Source: Chryseobacterium tructae (GTDB lineage: Bacteria > Bacteroidota > Bacteroidia > Flavobacteriales > Weeksellaceae). From it: a DNA stretch of 64,000 bases. The notes under the pieces are model-generated. The model had not been told where the DNA came from. It was given only the letters and a program-made list of their open reading frames with translations, and did not search any database. The position numbers and the translations under genes were made by a program. The stretch spans positions 2,728,001 through 2,792,000 of the forward strand of contig NZ_JAUFQR010000001.1 in the NCBI RefSeq assembly GCF_030409875.1. The letters run 5' to 3'. Positions 1 to 7,067 of this stretch are shown here, in pieces. Every line of letters begins with the position of its first letter. Within the stretch, counting starts at the first letter, position 1.

Positions 1-660
1 GTTCGATATTATCAATTTCAACTTCTTCTTTTTTAATTTCAACAATCGTAGGATTAATCGAAAGACGTTCTTTCATTTCAGCAACTTTATCATTCAGAGT
101 CGCTGAGAATAAAATGGTTTGCTTTACTACAGGCATGAGAGCAAAAAGCTTATTCATTTCTTCGCCAAAGCCTAACTGAAACATCTTATCTGCTTCATCG
201 ATGACCAAATGTTGAATTTCTGAAATACTCAGTGCATTATGATCAATCAAATCTAATAAACGTCCGGGAGTTGCTATAAGAACTTCTACTCCAAACATTC
301 CTTTCATCTGGGGATTGATAGAAACCCCTCCATAAACAGCCATTGTACGAATTTCACGTTTAGATTTTCAGTAAAAGCTCTGAAAACTTCATCAATTTGA
401 ATGGCTAATTCACGCGTAGGAACCAATATTAAAACCTGAATATTACGACCTTTCTTAGCTTCTGTATTTTGTAATTTTTCTAAAATTGGCATTACAAAAC
501 AAGCTGTTTTTCCGGAACCTGTCTGTGCAATTCCCATCAGGTCTTTCCCTTGTAAAATAACAGGTACAGCCTGTTCCTGAATCGGAAAAGGTTTTAAATA
601 CCCTAATTTCTTAACAGAACGAATAATATTGTGTGATAATCCTAGTGATTCAAATGACAT
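1..660 (-). CDS. DEAD-box ATP-dependent RNA helicase (3' end outside window, one frameshift)
   Basis: RNA-unwinding ATPase of the RhlE/DeaD-like superfamily 2. The N-terminus carries the Q-motif region (FESLGLS...GYLKPFPIQEQAVP), Walker A AQTGSGKT, motif Ia PTRELAIQ, then, after a frame change near 352-355, GG (motif Ib region), TPGRLLD, the DEAD-box variant DEADKMF and SAT motif III (FSATL). The C-terminal helicase domain lies beyond position 1. The shift looks like loss of one A from a short A run (GTGAAATTCG); both halves align as one protein with no missing residues. A TATCTTTG box sits at 680-687 on the same strand, about 20 bases upstream of the ATG. Family certain; paralogue not assignable. 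Confidence 0.9.
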
Positions 661-679
661 AAAAACTATTTATTTGCTG

Positions 680-687
680 CAAAGATA
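680..687 (-). promoter_or_regulatory. Bacteroidota -7 box (TATCTTTG) for the DEAD-box helicase
   Basis: TATCTTTG on the minus strand matches the TAnnTTTG -7 consensus of the Bacteroidota housekeeping sigma factor and lies 20 bases before the helicase start. No clear -33 TTG was found. Confidence 0.5.
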
Positions 688-890
688 CGCTAAAAGGCTG
701 GATGATGGGAGTCATAATACTCCTTTTAAAGGTGACAGTTAGTAGTTGTAGCACTAAAAGTAACTTCCCGCCTTCTTCTTCCAGATCCCTCCTTCAACTT
801 TTTATTGCCGATTTGTCCGAAAATTTGTTTTTGGAAAAGTTTTTGCCAATTAGTTTTTATAAATTTATCAAAAATTCGAGAAATCAAAAT

Positions 891-1496
891 ATGAAAAAAG
901 CATTAATAATAGTCGATGTACAGAATGATTTTTGTGAAGGCGGAGCATTGGCAGTACCGGGAGCTAATGAAATTATTCCTTATATCAACATTCTGATGGA
1001 GGAAAATGAATATGATCAAATCGTTTTAACACAAGACTGGCATCCGGCAGGACATAAAAGCTTTGCAAGCAGCAATGGACGTGAAGTGGGAGAAAGCATC
1101 ATTCTAAATGGCGTTCCTCAATTCATGTGGCCAGATCACTGTGTACAAGGAACTTTCGGTGCTGAATTCCATAAAGACTTAAATCAAAGTAAAGTAACCC
1201 ACATTATACAAAAAGGTAAAAATATTGAAATCGATAGCTATAGCGGCTTCCAAGACAACAACCATTTTATGAAAACTGGTTTAGACGATTTCTTGAAATA
1301 CCATGATATTCAATTGGTAGAGATTGTAGGATTGGCAATGGATTATTGTGTAAAATTCACAGCTCAGGATGCTGTAGCTAATGGATATATTACCTGTCTT
1401 CATTTCAACGGAACCCGCGCTGTAAATGTAAAACCGAATAATGGAAAGGATGCCATCTATGAGATGCTTGAAAAAGGAGTAACTGTATTGGGATAA
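891..1496 (+). CDS. pncA: Nicotinamidase (isochorismatase-like hydrolase)
   Basis: Deamidates nicotinamide to nicotinate in NAD+ salvage; cytoplasmic. 201 residues, normal for PncA. The open frame extends upstream to 702, but the conserved N-terminus MKKALIIVDVQNDF starts at 891 and the upstream part has no homology-like content. Catalytic triad D9, K108 and C153 (in MDYCVKFTA) and the metal ligands D49, H51 and H83 are all in the spacing expected from E. coli PncA. A strong hairpin plus T-run terminator follows at 1528-1566. Convergent with the SGNH esterase downstream. High confidence. Confidence 0.95.
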   Translation: MKKALIIVDVQNDFCEGGALAVPGANEIIPYINILMEENEYDQIVLTQDWHPAGHKSFASSNGREVGESIILNGVPQFMWPDHCVQGTFGAEFHKDLNQSKVTHIIQKGKNIEIDSYSGFQDNNHFMKTGLDDFLKYHDIQLVEIVGLAMDYCVKFTAQDAVANGYITCLHFNGTRAVNVKPNNGKDAIYEMLEKGVTVLG

Positions 1497-1527
1497 CATA
1501 ATAATGATATACTAAAATGTATCAAAA

Positions 1528-1566
1528 ATAAAACAGTATCATCATTGGTACTGTTTTATTTTTTTA
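1528..1566 (+). terminator. Rho-independent terminator after pncA
   Basis: Arms ATAAAACAGTA and TACTGTTTTAT flank a short loop and are followed by seven T. Because the arms are A/T-rich outside, it could also serve the convergent esterase gene. Confidence 0.75.
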
Positions 1567-1569
1567 ATA

Positions 1570-2423
1570 TTACTTTCCACTCAGTATAGTTAATTCTGAT
1601 AGAAAATCTTTAGGTTCAATATTTCCAATAGCAAATTCATGTTCCAACAATTTGATATTTTCTGTCTTGGTATAAGGTCGATTATAGATGGTTGTTAATA
1701 TACTTTCTTCATCATTATCGGGTTCAGGAAGATGCCTTAAATCCCGAAAGGTCTTATAATATCTAATCCCTAATACTCTTTGTGACAGCGCATTGAAATG
1801 TATGTTATCAGCATTAGCCGTCAGTCCTTTGGCAGTAACGAAATAACAATTTGAGTGAGTTTTGGCAAAGTCTTCCAATGCTTGATTCATTAAAGGAAAT
1901 GAGGTGAAATATTGTCCAAAGATCCCTTTGGAGAGAAAATCTCCTAGACCTCCTATAATAAGAGGAACTTTGGGAATATTTAATTCCTGGTGTAATGTTT
2001 CTATGATTACAGAAAATTTTTCACCGTATCTCTCGGCTTTCTCCGGTGAACAGTCGTTTTCCCCTTGATGCCATAAAATACCTGAAAGCTGGCTGGTTCG
2101 TTGTGCAAGTTTGGCTTGTGATACAGCATTTTCAAATAAAGCGCCTCCTACAGCCCAATCATCAAGGCTGGTTCCTCCATCAGCACATGGAATTAATCCT
2201 ATCTCTTCTTCTGGGTTGTCGAGTCTCCAGGAGGCTGCAAATGAAGCTGCAAGGCCTACACCAGCACTGGGACGATCAAAATTAATAGGCTCGGACATGA
2301 TTTTGCCATAATCCGTTTCTTTGCATTTTTAATATGTTCATCATAGATAGGCGGAACTTCTGTACGATAACCGCGACCAGCCATATTTGACTGACCTATC
2401 ATTAAAAAAAAGGAATGTATCAT
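1570..2423 (-). CDS. SGNH/GDSL-family sialate O-acetylesterase-like protein (two frameshifts near its start)
   Basis: Carbohydrate esterase of the SASA (CE6-like) family. Block I with the nucleophile serine, IGQSNMAGRG, is encoded just inside a start at 2423, in a different frame from the long downstream ORF. Reading MIHSFFLMIGQSNMAGRG, then through frame changes at about 2331 and 2305 (A runs), joins cleanly to MSEPINFDRPSAGVGLA. Block III appears as ILWHQGENDC and block V as DNIHFN with the catalytic Asp/His. Without the corrections the gene would lack its nucleophile. No signal peptide is obvious. It begins 27 bases after the TetR gene ends, so the two form an operon and TetR probably controls it. 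Confidence 0.8.
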
Positions 2424-2450
2424 TTCTTATTGATTTGTATGCCAATACTT

Positions 2451-2992
2451 CTACTGAATGAAGACCAGGCTAATTTTTTTCACTTCATTTTTGAGCAATG
2501 TCTCCAGATCTGAACGCAGTAATTGTCGCTGTGATCACACTGGTAAAAAAAGAATTCTTATCCACGGTATTGGAAACTGACGATCTATCACCTGCTGTTT
2601 TTTTGTAATTCAATAATGGCATCAAATAATTGATCTCTTCTTTCCAAATAGGCTGCACTTTGTCTACTCTCATAAGTTGTTGAAGATTTACCACTGTCAT
2701 TTAGCTTAATGAGGAAAGCATATTTTGTTCCGCTGTCAATTCCTGCATATAATAAATGCTCGAGTTGTACTAAAGGATCTTCTGAGCTGTTACAAGCTTT
2801 AATAGCTGCCAATTCCCATGCCTCCATCATATTCTTATTGCATACTTCCAATAATTCATTTCGGCTTTTAAAATATCGATGAATTGTTCTTCTATTAATA
2901 CCACAACTTACCGCAATGTCCTCGAATGTAGCTGAAAAATTCTCGTTTAATACGGATATTGCCGCATCAATAATTTTTTGTTGAGTGCTCAT
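2451..2992 (-). CDS. TetR/AcrR-family transcriptional regulator (frameshifted C-terminus)
   Basis: N-terminal HTH DNA-binding domain spans about residues 1-50: QQKIIDAAISVL, then FEDIAVSCGINRRTIHRYFKSRNELL. The long frame ends at 2588, but a typical TetR C-terminus can be followed through three frame changes: QQVIDRQFPIPWIRILFL, then VITATITAFRSGDIAQ, then NEVKKISLVFIQ, stopping at 2451. All changes fall in A/T runs. The esterase starts 27 bases downstream. A 12+12 palindrome at 3019-3046 lies 27 bases upstream and is the obvious operator, implying autoregulation. The ligand is unknown. Confidence 0.85.
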
Positions 2993-3018
2993 AATTCTTA
3001 TATCGACTCAAAATTACG

Positions 3019-3046
3019 ACAAATGTCTCATTTTTGAGACATTTGT
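3019..3046. promoter_or_regulatory. Palindromic operator of the TetR regulator
   Basis: Perfect inverted repeat ACAAATGTCTCA, four T, then TGAGACATTTGT. It lies directly upstream of the TetR gene. TGAGACA/TGTCTCA half-sites are of the kind bound by TetR regulators. It is not followed by a T-run on the gene strand, so an operator fits better than a terminator. Confidence 0.75.
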
Positions 3047-3129
3047 TTTAAAATTATATAAAATTTCAAATAAATGGAAGGTCTGCTTGTACCATGAAAT
3101 ACAATTTTCACTCAATTACATATACGAAA

Positions 3130-3155
3130 AAGCGCAGGAATTAATTCCTGCGCTT
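3130..3155 (-). terminator. Terminator after the pseudouridine synthase gene
   Basis: Perfect stem AAGCGCAGGAA, loop TTAA, TTCCTGCGCTT. On the minus strand it runs into TTTTT and lies 76 bases past the stop of the gene at 3231. Confidence 0.8.
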
Positions 3156-3230
3156 CTATTCTTTAAGCTTAAAATTGATGATTTAAATAAGAAGCCAGAA
3201 TCTAAATTAAATTCATAGCTTATCCTTATT

Positions 3231-4415
3231 TTAAAGCATTTTAAGGTTGTTTACTTCCAGTTCTGAAAGAATTCTCCAGTGTCCTCTTTTGATGTTCTTC
3301 TTCGTTAATCCGGCAAACATTACTCTGTCTAAAGATTCTACCTCGTATCCTAATCTTTGGAAAATTCTTCTGATAACACGGTTCCAACCGATGTGGATCT
3401 CAATTCCAATTTCATTTTTCGGTTTTCCTTCAATGTATGAAATCTGATCAACTACTGCTACTCCTTCATCAAGACGGATTCCTTCTGCAATAAGACGTAA
3501 ATCTTCACCTGTTAATTTCTTGTCTAATGTTACATGATAGATTTTCTTAGCATCAAAAGATGGATGCGTCAGCTTTTTAGTCATGTGTCCGTCATTAGTC
3601 AATAAGATAACTCCTGTAGTGGAACGGTCTAATCTTCCAACCGGGAACAATCTATAAGGCGAAGCATTTGCTACAAGATCCATTACTGTTTTTCTTGCTT
3701 TATCATCCTTCGTTGTAGAAATATACCCTTTTGGTTTGTTCAGAAGTACATATACAGGTTTTTCCGGTGTAATACTTTGTCCATCAAAAACAACTCTGTC
3801 AGTTTTCTGTACCTGGTACCCCATTTCAGTGATTGCTTTTCCGTTTACCTCTACAAGCCCTTGAGTGATAAGTTCATCAGCCTCTCTTCTGCTGCAGATT
3901 CCGGAATTAGCAATATACTTATTAAGACGGATGCTGTCTTTATGAATGTCTTTATCAATCTTGTTCAGTCTTCTTTTCTGTACAAAAGATCTTGTTTTGT
4001 CATCATTTCTATCCTCTCCATTAGCAGAAGGTCTTCTACCATATTTTAGGCTACCTCTTTCATACTTATCTCTTGTGTCAAAACTTTTACCACCTCTCTT
4101 GGGTTTTCCAAAAGATTTTCTTTCATAGCTTTCGCTTTTATTCGTGATATAAGCTCTACTTTCAGATTTTGACTCAGAATCATCACTTGAGCTATTAAAA
4201 CTCCCAGTATTTTTCTTAAACGGTTTCTTTTCAAATCTTGAGTTGGATCCTGAATGTTCGGGGCCTTTTCTATCTCCGTCTTTAGAGAAAGGTTTTTTAA
4301 AAGGTTTTGATCCTGAAGAATTTCCAGATCTGGAAGCACGAGAATCATCAGAACTTTTCTTGGTTGAAATTCTTGGTCTCTTTGGTCTGTCTGAATTATT
4401 ATTATCTCTGCTCAT
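3231..4415 (-). CDS. rluB: RsuA/RluB-family rRNA pseudouridine synthase with a long basic N-terminal extension
   Basis: Isomerises a uridine in ribosomal RNA, by family resemblance in 23S rRNA. 394 residues. Residues 1-155 are a low-complexity Lys/Arg/Ser/Gly tail. An S4 RNA-binding domain follows at about 162-210 (IRLNKYIANSGICSRREAD). The catalytic domain shows LNKPKGYISTT and PVGRLDRSTTGVILLTNDG, with catalytic Asp at about 263. The core is family length; the extension is common in Bacteroidota and probably adds non-specific RNA binding. A TATCTTTG box lies at 4430-4437. The assignment to RluB rather than RsuA/RluE rests on overall resemblance. Confidence 0.88.
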   Translation of the reverse strand: MSRDNNNSDRPKRPRISTKKSSDDSRASRSGNSSGSKPFKKPFSKDGDRKGPEHSGSNSRFEKKPFKKNTGSFNSSSDDSESKSESRAYITNKSESYERKSFGKPKRGGKSFDTRDKYERGSLKYGRRPSANGEDRNDDKTRSFVQKRRLNKIDKDIHKDSIRLNKYIANSGICSRREADELITQGLVEVNGKAITEMGYQVQKTDRVVFDGQSITPEKPVYVLLNKPKGYISTTKDDKARKTVMDLVANASPYRLFPVGRLDRSTTGVILLTNDGHMTKKLTHPSFDAKKIYHVTLDKKLTGEDLRLIAEGIRLDEGVAVVDQISYIEGKPKNEIGIEIHIGWNRVIRRIFQRLGYEVESLDRVMFAGLTKKNIKRGHWRILSELEVNNLKML

Positions 4416-4429
4416 TCTAAAAATTTCTG

Positions 4430-4437
4430 CAAAGATA
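4430..4437 (-). promoter_or_regulatory. -7 box (TATCTTTG) for the pseudouridine synthase
   Basis: TAnnTTTG match on the minus strand, 15 bases before the start codon, implying a very short leader. It is divergent from the aroB box at 4471-4478. Confidence 0.45.
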
Positions 4438-4470
4438 GTAATTTAGTTACGAGTTAAAAATTAAGAATCA

Positions 4471-4478
4471 TAACTTTG
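4471..4478 (+). promoter_or_regulatory. -7 box (TAACTTTG) for aroB
   Basis: TAnnTTTG match 39 bases upstream of aroB. No convincing -33 TTG was found. Confidence 0.45.
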
Positions 4479-4516
4479 CAGAATAGTTTACATTTTAACC
4501 TTACATATTTTCAAAG

Positions 4517-5563
4517 ATGATAACAATATTAAACGATAATTTTTCGCAACTCAACGACTTTCTTCATGGGAAAACGTTCAGTAAAATTTTTATTTTAGTG
4601 GATGAAAATACGCATGAATATTGTCTTCCTGTTCTTTTAGGCAATATGGAGACAGATCTTGGGTTTGAAATTCTGGAGATTGAAGCAGGAGAAGAAATGA
4701 AGAATATCCAGACTGCGAATCAGCTTTGGGAAATTCTTACCGAAATGCAGGCAGACCGAAAAGCATTAGTCATTAATCTTGGCGGTGGCGTTATAACAGA
4801 TATGGGAGGTTTTGTAGCATCTACCTATAAAAGAGGAATTCAGTTCATTAATATCCCTACTACCCTATTATCCATGTGTGATGCCTCTATTGGTGGCAAA
4901 ACAGGGATAGATTTGATGCACTATAAAAATATGGTAGGAACATTTGCATTCCCTGAACAGATATTTATTTACCCTCAATTTTTAAAAACATTACCCTTTA
5001 AAGAATTAAGAAGTGGATTTGCCGAAATGTTGAAACATGGTCTGATTGCTGATAAAGCCCATTGGAAGCAGCTGATTCAGATTCATAAGCTTGAGGTGGA
5101 ATCAGTAACCCCTTATATCCAGAATTCTATGGATATCAAACAGGATGTTGTAGAAAAAGATTTCCATGAAAGTAATATCAGAAAAACCTTGAATTTTGGA
5201 CATACAATAGGCCATGCTGTGGAAAGTCTTTGTTTACAACAGGGAAATCCTATTCTTCACGGTGAAGCTGTTGCTATGGGAATGATTAGTGAAACTCATC
5301 TGGCCTTTCTTGAAAACCTTATTTCAGAAGAAGATTCAACAATGATTATTGAAAACATCCAACGTTACTATCCTTATTTAGACATCAGTGATTTTAAAGA
5401 TGAAGATATTACCGCTTTATTATTGAATGATAAAAAGAACGTGGACAGTAAAATTAATTTTTCTCTACTTACTGGAATCGGGTCATGTAATTATGATCAC
5501 CAATGCAGTCAAAAAAATATACTGGAAGCCATTCATTTTTATAGAAAATTGAATGATCTTTAA
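4517..5563 (+). CDS. aroB: 3-dehydroquinate synthase
   Basis: Converts DAHP to 3-dehydroquinate, second step of the shikimate pathway, using NAD+ and a divalent metal; cytoplasmic. 348 residues, normal length. NAD-binding and active-site motifs are intact: GGGVITDMGGFVAS, IPTTLLSMCDASIGGKTGID, SGFAEMLKHGLI (metal Glu), LNFGHTIGHAVE (metal His) and HGEAVAMGM (metal His). The start ATG at 4517 is the first in frame. It stands alone, divergent from the pseudouridine synthase, and ends at a bidirectional terminator. High confidence. Confidence 0.96.
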   Translation: MITILNDNFSQLNDFLHGKTFSKIFILVDENTHEYCLPVLLGNMETDLGFEILEIEAGEEMKNIQTANQLWEILTEMQADRKALVINLGGGVITDMGGFVASTYKRGIQFINIPTTLLSMCDASIGGKTGIDLMHYKNMVGTFAFPEQIFIYPQFLKTLPFKELRSGFAEMLKHGLIADKAHWKQLIQIHKLEVESVTPYIQNSMDIKQDVVEKDFHESNIRKTLNFGHTIGHAVESLCLQQGNPILHGEAVAMGMISETHLAFLENLISEEDSTMIIENIQRYYPYLDISDFKDEDITALLLNDKKNVDSKINFSLLTGIGSCNYDHQCSQKNILEAIHFYRKLNDL

Positions 5564-5620
5564 ATTGTTTTTTCTTTGGTGTAAAGAATGATAATAGAAT
5601 ATTACTAATTTGTAAAAAAA

Positions 5621-5650
5621 ATAAAGCACCTAATTAAGGTGCTTTATTTT
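5621..5650. terminator. Bidirectional terminator between aroB and the GLPGLI gene
   Basis: Stem ATAAAGCACCT, loop AATTA, stem AGGTGCTTTAT, with A-rich upstream and T-rich downstream flanks. It sits between two convergent genes. Confidence 0.8.
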
Positions 5651-5656
5651 TAAAAT

Positions 5657-6463
5657 CTATTGTATAAGTTCAATGGGATTATTATCATGTATTTTTCTTT
5701 CTTTTATTTTAACATCCAAATCCTTTAGAAATTTTTGTTTTTCTTCACTGGTTTTAAAAATTATATCGCCAGTAAATGCCTTTTCTCTATACCTTTCTAA
5801 GTCACTTTTTTTAGAAATTTTTTCAAATTCATTTAAAGTAATTTGTTTTGACTCTTTATAAGTAGTATCATTTAAAATATCGTAATTAGATTTCTTTTTC
5901 TCCACTGATATAATTTCAAATGAATGAGTGTTTGTTTTATCATAGACTTTTAAAATAAGTCCTGGTAAGCCATGAAATTTATATGGACCATCTTGAAAAG
6001 AAATTTCCGTGGTAAACCATGCCGTCCATTCTCTTCCTCCAAAATGGGCTGTGGCTTTCTGTGTATTATACTCTCCAATCTTTTGTTTATCAGATAAAAT
6101 TTTCCAATTTATTTTTCTTTCATCCTTAACTTTTAAGACAGGGTTAGGCATATGGTTAGGCGTATAAAAATACATAATACCATCACCTTTTTTTTCTACC
6201 ACATATTTTATTTTCATTGAAATATCTGGGAATGACATTATTCCTTTCTCTGATTGCGCAGTCATAGTAGAATCAGATATTATATGTTTTAAGCCAGTGA
6301 AAATTGATTTGTTATCTTTTTCAAGGTCTAAAACCACAATTTCTTCGGAGATATCATCTTTTCTCAAAGTATCAGATACAAATTTGTAATTATAGGTAAA
6401 TCTAATATTTTGAGAATAATATATGCAAGGTAAAAAAAAACAAAAAAGAAGTAAACTTTTCAT
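5657..6463 (-). CDS. GLPGLI family protein
   Basis: Secreted or periplasmic protein of the Bacteroidota GLPGLI family (TIGR01200), function unknown. 268 residues with an N-terminal signal peptide (MKSLLLFCFFLPCIYYSQ). The family signature is present as FHGLPGLILKV, preceded by AWFTTEISFQDGPYKF. It directly follows a GG-leader peptide gene (6512-6682), with a hairpin in the 48-base gap. That arrangement suggests one transcript in which the peptide is made in excess over this protein. The role, perhaps in handling or responding to the peptide, is inference only. Confidence 0.85.
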   Translation of the reverse strand: MKSLLLFCFFLPCIYYSQNIRFTYNYKFVSDTLRKDDISEEIVVLDLEKDNKSIFTGLKHIISDSTMTAQSEKGIMSFPDISMKIKYVVEKKGDGIMYFYTPNHMPNPVLKVKDERKINWKILSDKQKIGEYNTQKATAHFGGREWTAWFTTEISFQDGPYKFHGLPGLILKVYDKTNTHSFEIISVEKKKSNYDILNDTTYKESKQITLNEFEKISKKSDLERYREKAFTGDIIFKTSEEKQKFLKDLDVKIKERKIHDNNPIELIQ

Positions 6464-6478
6464 TTATTAAAAATTTAA

Positions 6479-6504
6479 AAGGGCTACTTTGAAAAGTACC
6501 CCTT
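6479..6504 (-). terminator. Hairpin between GG-peptide and GLPGLI genes (possible attenuator)
   Basis: Arms AAGGGCTACTT and AAGTACCCCTT around TGAA, with one mismatch. On the minus strand it is followed by TTTTAAATTTTT. As an intercistronic terminator it would lower expression of the downstream GLPGLI gene. Confidence 0.5.
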
Positions 6505-6511
6505 AATTTAT

Positions 6512-6682
6512 TTAACAACTTTGTAAAGTTGTGCCGGCATCAACACAGGTTAAATTATTTGAGTCCCCATAGACACCTGTACTACAACCACTAAAATTAC
6601 AACAGCACCATCTGCCTGGATCTCTAAACCCTCCTGTTACTGATTTTAAATTTTCTCTTGAAATTTTTTTAAGATTTTTCAT
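6512..6682 (-). CDS. Cysteine-rich double-glycine leader peptide (bacteriocin-like)
   Basis: 56-residue peptide. It starts MKNLKKISRENLKSVTGG, a typical Bacteroidota GG-type leader that would be cut by a C39-peptidase transporter after the Gly-Gly at residues 17-18. The predicted core is 38 residues and contains six cysteines, including a CCC run (residues 25-27). The leader form is common in Chryseobacterium, where such proteins are annotated 'bacteriocin-like'. No transporter, maturase or immunity gene is seen nearby; only a GLPGLI gene follows and an HTH fragment precedes. The activity is unknown. Confidence is high that it is a real gene, because of the conserved leader. Confidence 0.8.
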   Translation of the reverse strand: MKNLKKISRENLKSVTGGFRDPGRWCCCNFSGCSTGVYGDSNNLTCVDAGTTLQSC

Positions 6683-6724
6683 AATAAGTGTTTTAAAATT
6701 GTCTGATAAATATAAATATTTTTT

Positions 6725-6945
6725 TTAATCACTATTGAGGGAAACTGTAATTACTAAAAATTTATTGTTATGTAGAATACACGCAAGGTGAAAAAGAGTT
6801 TTAGCTTCATAATATTCTTTAATTTTATTCAAACGCTTTTCAACGGAGCTTAAACTATTCGGATTAATGCTCCTTTCTTTTAGCTTTCAGCAATCTCAGG
6901 TTGATTTAATCCTTCCCGTAGATACTTAATAATTCTTTTTTCATG
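6725..6945 (-). pseudogene. Fragment of an HTH (LuxR-like) transcriptional regulator
   Basis: Minus-strand reading gives RIIKYLREGLNQPEIAES and, after a one-base shift, LKERSINPNSLSSVEKRLN followed by KIKEYYEAKTLFHLACIL. This is the C-terminal HTH region of a small regulator family seen in Chryseobacterium. The N-terminal part is missing and the 5' edge abuts a tRNA fragment at 6951. It is treated as a remnant, although the internal shift alone could be a sequence error. Confidence 0.55.
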
Positions 6946-6953
6946 ATATGATG

Positions 6954-7006
6954 GGTGCCTGACTCATAATCAGGTGATCCCTGGTTTGAGCCCAGGTTGG
7001 ACTACA
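6954..7006 (+). tRNA. 3' half of a tRNA with anticodon CAU (truncated)
   Basis: Anticodon arm CCTGA-CTCATAA-TCAGG (6958-6974), variable loop, T-arm CCTGG-TTTGAGC-CCAGG (6980-6996), then a 3' acceptor strand TTGGACT and ACACA. The matching 5' acceptor AGTCCAA and the D-arm are absent; upstream is unrelated sequence. The T-loop reads TTTGAGC rather than TTCGAGC. This is therefore not a functional tRNA but a 3' fragment, the form usually left as one attachment site after integration into a tRNA gene. No intact copy is in the window. Confidence 0.6.
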
Positions 7007-7008
7007 CA

Positions 7009-7042
7009 AAAGAGGCTATCTCACTTTTAAGACAGCCTCTTT
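7009..7042 (-). terminator. Terminator after the S74 surface protein gene
   Basis: Arms AAAGAGGCT and AGCCTCTTT around a 16-base loop, followed on the minus strand by TTTT. It lies 26 bases past the stop at 7068. Confidence 0.6.
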
Positions 7043-7067
7043 CCATTATTAATAATCAGAATTATTT

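Noticed and set aside
702..890. N-terminal extension of nicotinamidase
   Set aside because: The upstream in-frame stretch is low-complexity and unlike PncA; the conserved start is at 891.
2985..3218. 77-residue plus-strand ORF
   Set aside because: It overlaps the TetR operator and the terminator hairpin and has no protein-like composition.
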